DNA from: Yersinia enterocolitica
GTDB taxonomy: Bacteria; Pseudomonadota; Gammaproteobacteria; Enterobacterales; Enterobacteriaceae
DNA length: 64,000 nt
Assembly (NCBI GenBank): GCA_002082245.2
Contig: NBTC02000002.1
Location: 2,170,001 to 2,234,000, forward strand
Direction: 5' to 3'
Every line of letters starts with the position of its first letter. Position 1 is the stretch's first letter. The notes under the pieces were generated by a model that saw only the letters and a list, made by a program, of their open reading frames with translations, was not told where the DNA came from and did not search any database. The position numbers and the translations under genes were made by a program. Positions 1 to 10,585 of the stretch are shown here, piece after piece.

Positions 1-546
1 TTTTACCCAACCGGGATGAATCGATAGCACCGTCAGAGCCGGATCGGCCACTTCAGCAACCAAACTACGGGTCATCATATTCAGTGCGGCTTTACTGGCT
101 GAATAGAGAGGTTTATGGCCGGAGGCATTGTGACCAATACTCCCCAACTGAGAAGACATAAAGGCCAATACACTTTGAGTTGGATTACGTTGTGTCAGCA
201 GATGCTGAGCGATACGGATAGGTGAAACGGCATTAGTTTGGAATAATTCCAGAATATCTTCCGGTTGCGCCTCAAGAGCTGATTGATGCTGCGGCCCAGA
301 GATACCCGCATTAACAAATATGAGGTCGAATATCTGCCCCTGTACCTGTGGCAAAAACTGCTTAATACTTTCAGGTTTATTAATATCCAATGTTAGCCAA
401 TGGGCGGCATGGGCTGCGGTATCTTTCGCAGCACCGCGTGTCGTCGCAGTCACTGACCAACCACGGCGATTAAGTTCGTCAACCAGCCCCAGTCCCAAAC
501 CTCTTGAGGCGCCAATGATCAATGCCTTTCGTTTAATTGTGCTCAT
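1..546 (-). CDS. SDR-family oxidoreductase, partial (C-terminus outside window)
   Basis: The reading frame starts at an ATG at 546 and is open to the left edge, so about 182 N-terminal residues are visible. The protein begins MSTIKRKALIIGASRGLG, the glycine-rich NAD(P)-binding loop of short-chain dehydrogenases. It continues with an LDI motif near residue 60, a VNAG motif and a YSASK segment that fits the catalytic Tyr-x-x-x-Lys, followed by HPGWVK after the active site. It should be a soluble, classical-type SDR acting on a small carbonyl or alcohol; the substrate cannot be told from this part. It lies downstream of malZ on the same strand but is separated from it by a strong terminator, so it probably has its own promoter between 547 and 630. 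Confidence 0.85.
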   Translation of the reverse strand, partial: MSTIKRKALIIGASRGLGLGLVDELNRRGWSVTATTRGAAKDTAAHAAHWLTLDINKPESIKQFLPQVQGQIFDLIFVNAGISGPQHQSALEAQPEDILELFQTNAVSPIRIAQHLLTQRNPTQSVLAFMSSQLGSIGHNASGHKPLYSASKAALNMMTRSLVAEVADPALTVLSIHPGWVK

Positions 547-629
547 ATCATTTTCCCTTTGCTGAATATTACCTGCCCACTGTTTGGTTAGCCATACGAT
601 CACCTATCATATATATAATATCTCAACAA

Positions 630-657
630 AAGGAAAAGCGGCGCTTGGCCGCTTTTA
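630..657 (-). terminator. Rho-independent terminator after malZ
   Basis: Perfect 9-bp inverted repeat (634-642 with 648-656, AAAAGCGGC/GCCGCTTTT, 5-nt loop). On the minus strand it is followed by TCCTTTTG. It lies 30 bp past the malZ stop codon and separates malZ from the SDR gene. Confidence 0.8.
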
Positions 658-686
658 ATCGCTATCACTGCTGGCTAACGATTAAG

Positions 687-2531
687 TTAGCGCTCACCAA
701 CACCACGCCACAAAGTGACACTCTCGCCAGCCAAGTGCAGATTGACGCCTGACTCAGTGCCATCCAGCTCAGATGAGCCTTCCAGACGCAGCCACTTAGC
801 GACATTGAGTAAAGGGGATGCTGGCAACGAAACATTGATATCACTAATACGTTGTATCGCGACCATCACTCGTTCACGTTGGTAGCTACGAATAAACACC
901 AAAGTGTCACCATTGGCATAAACCACCTGACAACCACCACGCCGCAGCGCCATGCTTTTGTGCCGTAGAGCCGCCAGTCGTTGGCATAACTTCAATAGGT
1001 CATTATCCCACTGAGCCTGATCCCACGGGAAGGGTTTGCGGCAGAACGGATCATTGCCACCATCAACACCAATTTCATCGCCATAAAATAAGCAAGGCAC
1101 ACCAATCCAGCTAAATAACCACACCAACGCCATCTGCATCCGGGCTTTATCATTATTTAGTAGCGTGATAAAACGAGCAGTATCATGGCTGTCCAGTTGA
1201 TTAAATAAACGCAACTGATGGCCGTGCGGCAATCCGGCTCGGTACTCATCCATCCAGTAGGCACAATCCTCAGCGTTGAGTTTTATTGGATGATAAGCCA
1301 CATCCTGGCCCGCTAAAAAGCCACGCACCGGTAATGCAAAACCCATGTAATTCATTGCCGAATCTTCTACACCGGCATGTAACCAATTACGTGCATCACC
1401 AAAGTGTTCCCCCAGAATATAGGCCTGCGGATTTTCTTCTTTTGCTGCCTGATAAATACCGGCTAAATGGCGCAAATTCCCTTTTGCTCCGCCCTCCTCC
1501 CCCAACATATGCACCACATCTAACCGCCAACCATCAATGCTGTAAGGGGGGCGTAACCAATAACGCACCACACTATCGTCGCCCCGATAGATTTGATTTA
1601 CCACGTCCTCACTCGCGAAGTTGAGTTTTGGCAAGCTGGCATTACCTTTCCAATCCAACGCTCGCCCATCGGGGAAGAAATTAAACCAGCCCCGATAAGG
1701 TGAGTCCTGATGATGACAAGCCCCATTATCCCCTTGCTGGTGCCTATCAAACCAATGATGGGAATCACCGGTATGATTAAACACCCCATCAAGTACCAAT
1801 TTTATGCCGGCCTCACGGGTAGCCAGACGTAATTGCAGAAAAGCCGCCTCGCCGCCCAGATAGGGATCTATCTGATAATAATCTTGCGTATCATATTTAT
1901 GTACGCTGGGTGCGGTAAAAATTGGATTTAGATACAACGCAGTAACGCCAAGCTGTTGCAAATAAGGGATTTTTTGGCTGATACCCGCCAGGTCACCGCC
2001 ATAGAATGTTGAAGCGGCATTAGTGTCATCCAATGGTTGTTGCCATGCACGACGAGCCACCGAATGACCCGCAGCGTGATGATGATAACTCGCATTTTGC
2101 ACGCCGTGCCCACCCTGACTACTGGCAAACCGATCGGGGAATATCTGATAAAAGACTTGGTCGGCCACCCAGTCAGGGCCACTGTCGGGCATATCAATGG
2201 CAAACTGAGCCAGTTGCGCCGGAGGAACCCGCGAGAATCCCAGCGGGCCGAACCATTGTTGGTCGTCATCCCATAACAGTTTAAAACAGTAGCGCCGTGT
2301 AGGTTGCCCTTCATGTAAAGGCAGCGTCGCGCGATAACACCAAAAGCCATCACGCTGTTGGCCTTTCATCGTCAGTAGCCATTCTTCATTATCCGGTTCG
2401 CAGCGTAAGAAAACCTGTGCTGGTAATGTGTCGCCATGCAACCATTCGCCATGCAACCATAAAGTAATCTGTAATGCGTCGCCTCGCTGACGAACAAAAG
2501 GCGGGACCGGAAGATGCCAACCACTAAGCAT
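687..2531 (-). CDS. malZ: Maltodextrin glucosidase MalZ
   Basis: Cytoplasmic GH13 enzyme that releases glucose from the reducing end of maltodextrins; part of the maltose regulon. At 614 residues it matches the E. coli protein in length (about 605). The four GH13 regions are visible: [18 protein letters not shown] with the Asp nucleophile near residue 338, ILGEHFGD with the acid/base Glu near 374, and LDSHDTARF with the transition-state His-Asp near 450. An N-terminal beta-sandwich domain (about 1-120) precedes the barrel. The neighbour proY upstream on the same strand is as in E. coli, but a terminator lies between them. MalT-box-like sites 140-190 bp upstream suggest control by MalT. No irregularities were seen. 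Confidence 0.96.
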   Translation of the reverse strand: MLSGWHLPVPPFVRQRGDALQITLWLHGEWLHGDTLPAQVFLRCEPDNEEWLLTMKGQQRDGFWCYRATLPLHEGQPTRRYCFKLLWDDDQQWFGPLGFSRVPPAQLAQFAIDMPDSGPDWVADQVFYQIFPDRFASSQGGHGVQNASYHHHAAGHSVARRAWQQPLDDTNAASTFYGGDLAGISQKIPYLQQLGVTALYLNPIFTAPSVHKYDTQDYYQIDPYLGGEAAFLQLRLATREAGIKLVLDGVFNHTGDSHHWFDRHQQGDNGACHHQDSPYRGWFNFFPDGRALDWKGNASLPKLNFASEDVVNQIYRGDDSVVRYWLRPPYSIDGWRLDVVHMLGEEGGAKGNLRHLAGIYQAAKEENPQAYILGEHFGDARNWLHAGVEDSAMNYMGFALPVRGFLAGQDVAYHPIKLNAEDCAYWMDEYRAGLPHGHQLRLFNQLDSHDTARFITLLNNDKARMQMALVWLFSWIGVPCLFYGDEIGVDGGNDPFCRKPFPWDQAQWDNDLLKLCQRLAALRHKSMALRRGGCQVVYANGDTLVFIRSYQRERVMVAIQRISDINVSLPASPLLNVAKWLRLEGSSELDGTESGVNLHLAGESVTLWRGVGER

Positions 2532-2670
2532 AAAATTCTCCTGCGTTAACCAAAACCATTCCTGTTAAGGCTATCTGGTGCAGACATTAACGCCGCGACA
2601 CATTCACCTGAGATAGGCGATTTATCTGAATATACAGCTCGCCGATATAAATAATGTCATGTAGTGGCTG

Positions 2671-2722
2671 CTTCCCCCTCATCTGTCACTATAAATATCA
2701 GGGATGAGATTGGGGGAGGAGA
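2671..2722 (-). promoter_or_regulatory. Cluster of MalT-box-like sites upstream of malZ
   Basis: Three matches to the MalT half-site GGGGA(T/G)GAGG: AGGGATGAGA at 2700-2709 and GGGGAGGAGA at 2713-2722 on the plus strand, and ACAGATGAGG at 2677-2686 on the minus strand. E. coli malZ belongs to the MalT regulon, which supports the reading. The transcription start is not resolved. Confidence 0.55.
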
Positions 2723-2763
2723 AGTATGTAGGTAAATAGCAGAATGCCCCAGATTGTATAGAG

Positions 2764-2791
2764 CAAAAAAAGCCGAGAAATCTCCCGGCTT
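2764..2791 (-). terminator. Rho-independent terminator after proY
   Basis: Stem of 8 bp with one G-T pair (2771-2778 with 2783-2790, 4-nt loop), followed on the minus strand by a run of seven T. It lies 23 bp past the proY stop. Confidence 0.85.
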
Positions 2792-2813
2792 GATAGTAGG
2801 TATTGACTCAGTA

Positions 2814-4205
2814 TTACTCAGTTTCTTTGGCAAGCTCTAGCTGTTTCTTTTGATGGCGCACTTTCAAGTAATACCCCACCAACAGCAATGCAATCCACAC
2901 TAACCCTACATACAGTGAAATGCGGGTTGTCGGGAACCAGCCAATCAGAGCGATGATAAACACCAGGAAAATGATTGCCAGCACCGAAGTAAAGGTGCCG
3001 CCACGCAGTGGGAAATCCAGCGCCTTAATCTGTTCTTTGCTTAATGAACGCCGGAAACCAATCTGGGAAAACAAAATCATGATCCATACCCATACAGTGG
3101 CAAAAGTCGCCAGCGATGCGATAACCAGGAATACATTTTCCGGCATGATGTAGTTCAGATAAACCGCAATCAGCATGGCAAACATCATCACCAACACCGT
3201 CACCCAAGGCACACCACGCTTGGATATTGCCGCAAAGGCTTTTGGTGCGTGGCCCTGTTCCGCCATTCCGTTCAACATACGCCCGACACCAAAGACATCA
3301 CTGTTAATGGCAGATAATGAAGCGGTGATCACCACAAAATTGAGAATACCTGCCGCAACGGTAATCCCCATATGCTGGAAGGTCAGTACAAATGGGCTAC
3401 CGTTCGTGCCCACCTGATTCCAAGGGTAGATAGACATGATGACAAACAGGGTCCCGACGTAGAACACCAGGATACGCCACGGCACTGAGTTAATTGCTTT
3501 CGGAATGGAGCTTTTTGGATTTTCCGCTTCTCCGGCGGTAATACCGATAATCTCAATACCACCATAAGCAAACATCACCAGTTGCAATGATAGGATCATG
3601 CCGACGAAACCGTTACTGAAGAAGCCGCCGTTAGTCCATAAATTATGAATACCGGTCGGCTGTCCACCGTTACCAATACCCCAAATAATGATACCAAACC
3701 CGGCCAGAATCATGATGATGATGGTGGCAACTTTAAAGAATGAGAACCAGAACTCCAGCTCACCGAAGACTTTGACACTCATCATATTAACTGCGCCAAT
3801 AATCAGCACCACACTCAGCACCCATACCCAATGAGGCACGTCCGGGAACCAGACCCCCATATAGATACCGAAGGCGGTCACATCAGCAATAGCAACAATC
3901 AAAATCTCAAAGCAATACGTCCAGCCGGTGATATAGCCCGCCATTGGCCCAAGGTAATCTTGTGCATAGCGCGAGAAAGAACTGGCCTGTGGGTTATTCA
4001 CTGACATCTCACCCAACGCACGCATAATGATAAATGCCACCACGCCACCGATCAGGTATGCCAATAACACACTAGGCCCTGCCATTCTTATCGCATCAGC
4101 CGAACCATAGAATAAGCCGGTACCTATTGCTGACCCTAATGCCATAAAGCGGATATGACGGGTCGTCAGGCCCCGTTTCAGCTTATTTTTGACTGGTAAT
4201 TCCAT
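2814..4205 (-). CDS. proY: Amino-acid permease ProY (APC superfamily)
   Basis: Inner-membrane amino-acid:cation symporter of the APC/AAT family, about 12 membrane segments, annotated in E. coli as a cryptic proline permease. The N-terminus [30 protein letters not shown] is the conserved unwound TM1 substrate-binding loop region. The frame is open from a TTG at 4232, but that codon lies against the brnQ terminator. The ATG at 4205 gives [12 protein letters not shown], matching the E. coli start, with GGGG eight bases upstream, so it was chosen (463 residues). The phoR-brnQ-proY-malZ order is the same as in E. coli. True substrate specificity is not visible in sequence. Confidence 0.92.
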   Translation of the reverse strand: MELPVKNKLKRGLTTRHIRFMALGSAIGTGLFYGSADAIRMAGPSVLLAYLIGGVVAFIIMRALGEMSVNNPQASSFSRYAQDYLGPMAGYITGWTYCFEILIVAIADVTAFGIYMGVWFPDVPHWVWVLSVVLIIGAVNMMSVKVFGELEFWFSFFKVATIIIMILAGFGIIIWGIGNGGQPTGIHNLWTNGGFFSNGFVGMILSLQLVMFAYGGIEIIGITAGEAENPKSSIPKAINSVPWRILVFYVGTLFVIMSIYPWNQVGTNGSPFVLTFQHMGITVAAGILNFVVITASLSAINSDVFGVGRMLNGMAEQGHAPKAFAAISKRGVPWVTVLVMMFAMLIAVYLNYIMPENVFLVIASLATFATVWVWIMILFSQIGFRRSLSKEQIKALDFPLRGGTFTSVLAIIFLVFIIALIGWFPTTRISLYVGLVWIALLLVGYYLKVRHQKKQLELAKETE

Positions 4206-4230
4206 GTACATTGCCCCGTCTTTTTTCAGC

Positions 4231-4258
4231 AAAAAGCCACGGGGATGAGCCGTGGCTA
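4231..4258 (-). terminator. Hairpin terminator between brnQ and proY
   Basis: Perfect 8-bp stem AGCCACGG/CCGTGGCT (4235-4242 with 4250-4257), 7-nt loop, followed on the minus strand by TTTT. It lies 23 bp past brnQ and just before the proY start, so it may act as a terminator or partial attenuator within the brnQ-proY unit. Confidence 0.7.
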
Positions 4259-4280
4259 AAAAAATCCTATAACTGTGCCG

Positions 4281-5600
4281 TTATTGCTTAGCAGCAACTT
4301 CCTGGCGACAGCAGAGGCGATCGTACAACCCTACGACGACGAATACCAGCAGGGAAGGCGATAACCACGCCAGACCTTGTTCAGCCAATGGCAGATGCTG
4401 AGTCCATTCAGGCAGGAAGTGCGCGAACGTAGAAGCCTTCACCGCATCAAGAATACCGAACAGCAAACTAACCAGCATAACCGGAGCCACGATACGTGAG
4501 GCATGATGCCACCAGCGCAAAGTAAAGCTCATCAAAACCAGCACGATGCATGGTGGATATATAGCTGTCAGTACCGGAATGGAAATCTGAATTAGGTGAC
4601 TCAAGCCCAAATTCGATACCATCATTGAGAAGATACCGAGAATGAATACCAGCGCCCGATAAGACAGCGGCAAGTACTGAGCAAAGAATTCAGCACAGGC
4701 ACACGTTAGGCCCACAGCGGTCACCATACAGGCAATGAAAATCAATGCGGCCAGGAACACACTGCCCAAACCACCAAAGGTGTGCTGAACATAAGCATGC
4801 AACACGACTGCGCCATTCTGTGCGTCAGGCGTCAGGCTGCCACTGCCACTGCCAAGTTTAAACAAGCTCAAGTAAACGAGCGTCAAACCGATACCGGCAA
4901 TCAATCCTGCCCAAATGGTATAGCGCGTCAGCAGCCCTGCGGAAACCACTCCACGCGAACGGGCCGCATTGACGATAACGATACCAAAGACCAAGGCACC
5001 TAAGGTATCCATGGTCAGATAACCATTAACGAAACCGGAGGAGAAAGGCACGTTCTGATAGGCATCAGTGGCTGAAATCAACGGACCGGCAGGCCAAATC
5101 AACGCCGCGATACCCAAGATAGCAAGCGCCAGAATTTTCAGTGGGGCCAGAATATGACCGACGGTGTCCAGCAAACGCCCCGGATAGAGCGAAATGCCAA
5201 TCACCAGCGCGAAATAAACCACACTATAAATAAACAGCGGCAACGGGCCATCACCAGTCAAAGGGGCGATGCCCACTTCGAAGGAAACTGTTGCGGTTCG
5301 TGGCGTGGCAAACAGTGGGCCGACAGCCAAATAACAGACGGTAGCCAGTACCAAACCAGCACTACGGCCAATTGGGCTACTCAGGGCATCAATCCCCCCG
5401 CCCACCCGGGCCAGTGCGATAATGGTAATAACCGGTAAGCCAACCGCGGTTATCAGGAAGCCAAGAGCTGCCCACCATACATGTTCACCCGATTGTAAAC
5501 CAACCATCGGCGGGAAGATGATGTTGCCAGCTCCAACGAATAAGGCGAAGGTCATAAAACCTAATGCCATAATATCTTTAGACGATAAACGATGACTCAT
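4281..5600 (-). CDS. brnQ: Branched-chain amino-acid:cation symporter BrnQ
   Basis: LIVCS-family inner-membrane carrier taking up leucine, isoleucine and valine with Na+ or H+. The 439-residue length equals that of E. coli BrnQ. The start [31 protein letters not shown] is diagnostic: it holds the first membrane segment with the GAGN and FPP motifs. About 12 hydrophobic segments follow. Upstream is a 430-bp untranslated region, then the PstS-like gene on the same strand. The placement next to phoR and proY matches the E. coli locus. The ribosome-binding site is weak, but family alignment makes the ATG at 5600 secure. Confidence 0.95.
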   Translation of the reverse strand: MSHRLSSKDIMALGFMTFALFVGAGNIIFPPMVGLQSGEHVWWAALGFLITAVGLPVITIIALARVGGGIDALSSPIGRSAGLVLATVCYLAVGPLFATPRTATVSFEVGIAPLTGDGPLPLFIYSVVYFALVIGISLYPGRLLDTVGHILAPLKILALAILGIAALIWPAGPLISATDAYQNVPFSSGFVNGYLTMDTLGALVFGIVIVNAARSRGVVSAGLLTRYTIWAGLIAGIGLTLVYLSLFKLGSGSGSLTPDAQNGAVVLHAYVQHTFGGLGSVFLAALIFIACMVTAVGLTCACAEFFAQYLPLSYRALVFILGIFSMMVSNLGLSHLIQISIPVLTAIYPPCIVLVLMSFTLRWWHHASRIVAPVMLVSLLFGILDAVKASTFAHFLPEWTQHLPLAEQGLAWLSPSLLVFVVVGLYDRLCCRQEVAAKQ

Positions 5601-6032
5601 AGTGATGTGCGTTGCCTAGTTAAATGACCAAAAGGAAAAGTTCTAAGTTGTGGTCTTTCCTACGTGATCGAAACGATACAAAGCTCTGATAAACGCAAAC
5701 TCCGGCGGTTAATAAGCAATCTATTTCGTCAGTATGCAGTGTTTTTGAAGTTATTTGCAGGTGGAATAGGCCAACAACGGCGCTAAGTAGACCGTTTATA
5801 GCGGAGAAAGGCAAGTCGGGATCATAAAAGCAGAGCCATCATCCAGATAATGTTATCAAACCAGTTAATCATGCCATGTTTTAAGAAATACACGCCATAT
5901 GATTTGTATTATTTGTAGCCAGTCGTTAACAATTTACCGCCAATCTGGTGACGAATACTCAGGAGAGGTTGATCATTTTACGCACAGAAATGATGCAAGA
6001 TTGCATAGGCAAAAAACGACGACTGAAACACC
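5601..6032. other. Intergenic region upstream of brnQ
   Basis: About 430 bp between the stop of the PstS-like gene and the brnQ start. It should hold the brnQ promoter. An ATGCAA/TTGCAT inverted repeat near 5990-6006 lies just after the PstS-like stop, but no clear T-run terminator or recognisable operator was found. A 64-codon frame inside it has no family features and is not called. Confidence 0.5.
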
Positions 6033-7064
6033 TTAATCAGTAAAACCTAACGCTTTTCGGGTGTGAATCAGTATCTCGGGAGGCAGGGGGAGATAACCGT
6101 CATGGGTGACCCTCTTTTGCCCCTCAGGTGATAGAACCCGCTCAAGGAACGCCGCAGTCAATGGCTCCAGTGGCTGGCCCGGAGCTTTATTGATATAAAT
6201 ATACAGATAACGTGATAAAGGGTAGCGGCCATCTTTAACATTCTCAGGAGTTGGCATCACAAAATCTTGCCCCACCGCCGCCAGTGACAACGGTTTAACA
6301 CCACTGTTACGAAAACCAATACTGGCATAGCCAATGCCATTCAATGAGCCAGCCACCGCCTGTACCACAGAGGCGGACCCTGGCAACTCATTGACATTAT
6401 TTATAAAATCACCATCGCACAGTACCTTATGTTTGAAGTATCCATAGGTCCCCGAAGCTGAGTTCCGGCTATAACGTTGTAAGGAACGCGCCGCCCACGC
6501 CCCTTCCAATCCCAACTCACCAAAGCGCTGAATCTGGTGTGGCTCTCCACATCGGCGATTTTGCGAAAAAATAGCATCAAGCTGAGGTAAAGTCAGTTTG
6601 TTCAGTGGGTTATCCTGATGAACAAACACCACCAATGCATCAACTGCCACAGGAACTGCCAGTGGCGGATAGCCATAACGTTGAATAAATGCGTTGATCT
6701 CACCCGCTTTCATTGGGCGGCTCATCGGACCAAGCTGGGCGGCACCGACAGCTAACGCCGCAGGGGCAGTAGAGGAACCTGCCGCCTGAATTTGCAAATT
6801 AACACCAGGATAGTGATGATTAAAATCATCTGCCCACAAGGACATCAGATTGGCTAAGGTGTCAGAACCCACACTGGAGAGGTTGCCTGATAAGGTATTG
6901 GTGGCAGGCACGGAAGCCATCGGCAAAACAGCAACCGGAGGGGAAAATACCGCTTCAGGTTGCGCTAAAACGGCATGGCTAAACCATAGCATGACATGCA
7001 ACAACGTCAGTTTTGCCCATTTCATCAGCTTGGTATCCATGCAGTTTTTAGGATTTGACTGCAT
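6033..7064 (-). CDS. PstS-like periplasmic phosphate-binding protein downstream of phoR
   Basis: Class II solute-binding protein of the PBP-like/PstS family, 343 residues from the ATG at 7064, which overlaps the end of phoR by 17 bp. Internal ATGs at 7040 and 7025 are also possible. A signal peptide is visible (hydrophobic segment [16 protein letters not shown], probable cleavage after VLA). The mature protein has GSDTLANLM and [10 protein letters not shown] motifs resembling phosphate-contacting loops, then MSRPM and a SASGTYGYF segment. No pstCAB genes are nearby. Position suggests co-transcription with phoBR and thus induction on phosphate starvation. It could feed the Pst transporter encoded elsewhere, or act as a scavenger or sensor; no experiment is implied. 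Confidence 0.85.
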   Translation of the reverse strand: MQSNPKNCMDTKLMKWAKLTLLHVMLWFSHAVLAQPEAVFSPPVAVLPMASVPATNTLSGNLSSVGSDTLANLMSLWADDFNHHYPGVNLQIQAAGSSTAPAALAVGAAQLGPMSRPMKAGEINAFIQRYGYPPLAVPVAVDALVVFVHQDNPLNKLTLPQLDAIFSQNRRCGEPHQIQRFGELGLEGAWAARSLQRYSRNSASGTYGYFKHKVLCDGDFINNVNELPGSASVVQAVAGSLNGIGYASIGFRNSGVKPLSLAAVGQDFVMPTPENVKDGRYPLSRYLYIYINKAPGQPLEPLTAAFLERVLSPEGQKRVTHDGYLPLPPEILIHTRKALGFTD

Positions 7065-8364
7065 TCTCGGCTAAAACTGCGGGAACAATCAATCGATTCG
7101 GCAAGGTAAAGATAAATCGAGTCCCCAGACCGACTTCGCTCATGACCTCTAAACGTGCATCGTGATGACTCAATGCATGTTTCACAATTGCCAGCCCTAA
7201 TCCACTGCCCCCCGTTTGCCGTGATCGGGCTTTATCCACCCGATAGAACCGCTCCGTTAGCCGTGGAACATGTTCAGGACCGATTCCCGGCCCATTATCG
7301 CTGACCTGAAATTGTGCACCTTGTGGCGTTTGCTGCCAACACACCTCAATTTGGGTACCAACAGGCGTGTGATTGACGGCGTTATAAACCAGATTTGATA
7401 CCGCACTGCGCAGTTGGTCTTCGTTACCAAACACTTTTAATTGGTCGTTAACCCGGAAGGTAATCTCATGTCGTCCGTTACTGAGAGCCTGAACTTCATG
7501 CTGTAACACTTTCAGCATCAACGGAATATCCACCCGCTCATTCATATCCACATTAGGTGCCGCTTCAATTCGTGATAGCGTCAAGAGCTGTTTTACCAAT
7601 CCATCCATTCGCTTAGTCTGCTCTTGCATGGTCCCCAGTGCTTTATCCCGTAATGGCCCAACCAGCTCTTGGTCATTCATCATTTCCAGATAACCTTGCA
7701 ACACCGTCAGTGGCGTACGCAATTCATGACTGACGTTGGCAAAGAAATTACGCCTTGCACCTTCCAACTGCCGCATCTGGGTAACATCACGGGCAACCAT
7801 CAATAATTGCCCTTCTGAATAAGGCATCACACGAAATTCGACGTAATAACCATTGTTCAGTTGCAGAGTCAACGGGCGGGAGAACTCTTGTTGTTGCAGA
7901 TATTGGCTGAATTCTGGGTAGCGCAATAAATTAAGGATATGTTGGCCGTTATCCTCCGGCCAACGAAACCCTAACAACTGCTGAGCTAAACCGTTACACC
8001 AGAAGATATTGCCATCAATTGTGGTAATAACTACCGCGTCAGGCAATGATTCGGCACCACTGCGGAAACGTTTGATAAGCAAAGCCAGTTCGCGCCGACG
8101 CCGACGATTTCGCAACTGCATTTGGTACAAGCCGTAAAATAAAGGCTCCCAGCTCCAGCGACCAGCAGGTGGTGTCATGCTACGGTCTAACCACAACCAG
8201 TGAGATAACTTAAGTTGATTATAGAAATTCCAAACCAGCGCCGCGACAGCTGAAATCAGCAATAGCCACGGAAGATAGCCGATGAAGGCACCCAGGAGTA
8301 ATGCAGGCAGACAAAAAAGAGCCAGCTCGAGAGCCAGCGTTTTCCATGATAAGCGTTCTAACAC
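7048..8364 (-). CDS. phoR: Phosphate-regulon sensor histidine kinase PhoR
   Basis: Inner-membrane histidine kinase that phosphorylates PhoB when phosphate is scarce and dephosphorylates it otherwise. Two N-terminal membrane segments (about 10-30 and 30-50) are followed by a basic linker and a PAS domain (about 95-200). The dimerisation H-box [12 protein letters not shown] has its phospho-accepting His near residue 214. The catalytic domain has the N-box [11 protein letters not shown], the G1 box SDNGPGIG and the G2 box GGSGLGLAI. Length 438 versus 431 in E. coli. It starts 24 bp after phoB on the same strand, forming the phoBR operon, here extended by the PstS-like gene. Confidence 0.97.
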   Translation of the reverse strand: MLERLSWKTLALELALFCLPALLLGAFIGYLPWLLLISAVAALVWNFYNQLKLSHWLWLDRSMTPPAGRWSWEPLFYGLYQMQLRNRRRRRELALLIKRFRSGAESLPDAVVITTIDGNIFWCNGLAQQLLGFRWPEDNGQHILNLLRYPEFSQYLQQQEFSRPLTLQLNNGYYVEFRVMPYSEGQLLMVARDVTQMRQLEGARRNFFANVSHELRTPLTVLQGYLEMMNDQELVGPLRDKALGTMQEQTKRMDGLVKQLLTLSRIEAAPNVDMNERVDIPLMLKVLQHEVQALSNGRHEITFRVNDQLKVFGNEDQLRSAVSNLVYNAVNHTPVGTQIEVCWQQTPQGAQFQVSDNGPGIGPEHVPRLTERFYRVDKARSRQTGGSGLGLAIVKHALSHHDARLEVMSEVGLGTRFIFTLPNRLIVPAVLAENAVKS

Positions 8365-8388
8365 AACGAATTCTCCGGCACTGAAAAC

Positions 8389-9078
8389 TCAGTAGCGCGT
8401 TGAGAAACGGTATCCAGTTCCCCGGACAGTTTGTACCATTCTGTCATGACCATCAATTTCAAGCGCCTTGCGTAGCCGACGAATATGCACGTCAACCGTA
8501 CGATCTTCTACATAAACGTTAGTGCCCCAAACATAATTAAGCAACTGTTCACGGCTGTAAACGCGCTCCGGGTGGGTCATAAAGAAGTGCAATAACTTAA
8601 ACTCGGTCGGCCCCATATCCAGCGCTTGCTCATTGGCCATAACCCGATGTGAGGAAGGATCAAGGCTTAGCCCTTGCATTTCAATAACTTCCTCAACAGC
8701 CATCGGCGATATTCGGCGCATCACTGCTTTAATACGCGCAACCAGCTCCTTCGGCGAAAACGGCTTGGTAATATAGTCATCTGCGCCCACTTCCAAACCG
8801 CGCACCCTATCCTCTTCTTCGCCACGGGCCGTCAGCATCATCACCGGAATATCTCTGGTCAACGCTTCACGTTTCATATGTTTAATGAACTGAATACCCG
8901 AGCCGCCAGGTAACATCCAGTCCAACAACACTAAATCAGGGAAAGGCTCCGACAGACGAGTTACTGCGCTGTCATAATCTTCGGCTTCTAATGGTTGGTA
9001 ACCATTCTGTTCCAACACAAAGCACACCATCTCACGGATTGGCGCTTCATCTTCCACCACAAGTATGCGTCTTGCCAT
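8389..9078 (-). CDS. phoB: Phosphate-regulon response regulator PhoB
   Basis: OmpR-class DNA-binding response regulator that activates Pho-box promoters. The ATG at 9078 gives [16 protein letters not shown], identical to the E. coli start and preceded by a GGGT-type ribosome-binding site; upstream in-frame ATGs are not needed. The 229 residues comprise a receiver domain (acidic ED at 9-10, phosphorylated Asp near 53 in LLDWMLPGG, Thr in MLTARG, Lys in TKPFSP) and a C-terminal winged helix with [12 protein letters not shown] as recognition helix. A Pho box just upstream indicates autoregulation. Confidence 0.98.
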   Translation of the reverse strand: MARRILVVEDEAPIREMVCFVLEQNGYQPLEAEDYDSAVTRLSEPFPDLVLLDWMLPGGSGIQFIKHMKREALTRDIPVMMLTARGEEEDRVRGLEVGADDYITKPFSPKELVARIKAVMRRISPMAVEEVIEMQGLSLDPSSHRVMANEQALDMGPTEFKLLHFFMTHPERVYSREQLLNYVWGTNVYVEDRTVDVHIRRLRKALEIDGHDRMVQTVRGTGYRFSTRY

Positions 9079-9126
9079 CATCAACCCTGCCAGTATGTTA
9101 GTGGTCACTATTTGATTTCGGGAGCC

Positions 9127-9161
9127 ATTATGCGTCAGTTTTGTGACATTTTTATGAAAAA
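9127..9161 (-). promoter_or_regulatory. Pho box and -10 element of phoBR
   Basis: On the minus strand the region shows 11-bp-spaced repeats TTTCATAAAAA, TGTCACAAAAC and TGACG, followed by the -10 hexamer CATAAT (9127-9132). The arrangement mirrors the E. coli phoB promoter. It sits about 50 bp upstream of the phoB start. Confidence 0.85.
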
Positions 9162-9346
9162 CATCACGCTTCTACTAGCAATAAGCATAGTGATAAATTT
9201 CATGATAATTGCAAAACACAGCAGTCAAGTTTGCGAGACGTCTCGGAGATTTTCCTCCTAGCCTTTTTTTAGCCGCGACATCCGGCGGGCAGCGTTTATA
9301 ATCAGCGCCATTATCTTTGACTGATAACCTGCCGTGCGGGAGATTT

Positions 9347-10585
9347 ATGCGCATTATTCATACCTCTGATTGGCATTTAGGCCAGCATTTCTTCACTAAA
9401 AGCCGCGCTGCTGAGCATCAGGCATTTCTGCACTGGCTCATTAATCAGATCGAAGAAAATCAGGTAGATGCGCTAATTGTAGCAGGTGATATCTTTGATA
9501 CTGGCTCCCCGCCCAGTTACGCCCGTGAGCTATATAACCGTTTCGTGGTTGAGCTCCAACCCACTGGCTGTCAGTTAGTGGTATTGGGGGGTAATCACGA
9601 TTCTGTGTCAACACTGAATGAATCACGGGGTTTGCTCTCTTATCTCAATACCACCGTTATTTCGTGCGCCAACAGCAATCTCGATCAACAAATCATTATT
9701 CTAAAAGACCGCCAACATCAACCTGCGGCTCTGCTGTGTGCGATCCCGTTTTTACGGCCAAGGGACTTAGTCACCAGTCAGGCGGGTGAATCTGGAGGGC
9801 AAAAACAACTGGCTTTACAAGAAGCGATCGCGGGCCACTACCAGGCACTGTATCAGCGGGCGGTTGAATTGCGTACCGAACTGGGTTTGCTACTGCCCAT
9901 TATTGCCACCGGGCACCTGACTACCGTTGGCGTCACCACGACAGACTCGGTTCGCGATATCTATATTGGTACATTGGATGCTTTCCCCGCGCAGGCATTT
10001 CCACCAGCAGATTACATTGCTTTAGGCCATATTCATCGCGCCCAGCAAGTGGCTAAAACTGAACATATCCGTTATAGCGGCTCCCCCATTGCTCTCAGTT
10101 TTGATGAATTGAGCAAGGAGAAAAGCGTCTATCTGGTGGAATTCCACCAACAGGCACTGGCATCAGTTACCCCTCTCTTCATCCCACAATTTCAGCCAAT
10201 GCAATTAATTAAAGGGGATTTAGCGCAAATAGAGCAGCAACTGGCTCAATTCTCTGAGCATCAAGGCTTACCCGTATGGCTAGATATAGAAGTTGCCACC
10301 CAAGACTATCTTACTGATATCCAACGCCGTATTCAGGCTCTGACCACAGAGCTACCGGTTGAAATTGTATTGTTACGTCGCAGTAAAGAACAACGTAACA
10401 ACAGTATCGAGCGGCAGGAAAAAGAGACACTCAATGAGCTGAGTGTTACCGATGTGTTTGAACGCAGGCTGGCGCTGGAGCCAGACTTAGCCGAGCCGCG
10501 CCAACAGCGGATGCGTCAAATGTTCAATCAGGTGGTTGATGACATCACGCAAGATAAAGATGCCGCACAGGAGCAGCCTGCATGA
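9347..10585 (+). CDS. sbcD: Nuclease SbcCD subunit D
   Basis: Mn2+-dependent Mre11-family exo/endonuclease subunit that cleaves hairpins and protein-blocked DNA ends. The phosphoesterase motifs are intact: HTSDWHLGQ (I), [11 protein letters not shown] (II), LGGNHDS (III), TGHLT and GHIHRAQ (IV-V). The ATG at 9347 gives [13 protein letters not shown], the family start, with GGGAG eight bases before it; a longer frame from 9317 is unlikely. Length 412 versus 400 in E. coli. It is transcribed divergently from phoB and its stop overlaps the sbcC start by 4 bp (ATGA), implying translational coupling. Confidence 0.97.
   Translation: MRIIHTSDWHLGQHFFTKSRAAEHQAFLHWLINQIEENQVDALIVAGDIFDTGSPPSYARELYNRFVVELQPTGCQLVVLGGNHDSVSTLNESRGLLSYLNTTVISCANSNLDQQIIILKDRQHQPAALLCAIPFLRPRDLVTSQAGESGGQKQLALQEAIAGHYQALYQRAVELRTELGLLLPIIATGHLTTVGVTTTDSVRDIYIGTLDAFPAQAFPPADYIALGHIHRAQQVAKTEHIRYSGSPIALSFDELSKEKSVYLVEFHQQALASVTPLFIPQFQPMQLIKGDLAQIEQQLAQFSEHQGLPVWLDIEVATQDYLTDIQRRIQALTTELPVEIVLLRRSKEQRNNSIERQEKETLNELSVTDVFERRLALEPDLAEPRQQRMRQMFNQVVDDITQDKDAAQEQPA

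Noticed and set aside
5620..5814. 64-codon minus-strand frame upstream of brnQ
   Set aside because: No ribosome-binding site, no family features, and it lies in a probable promoter region.
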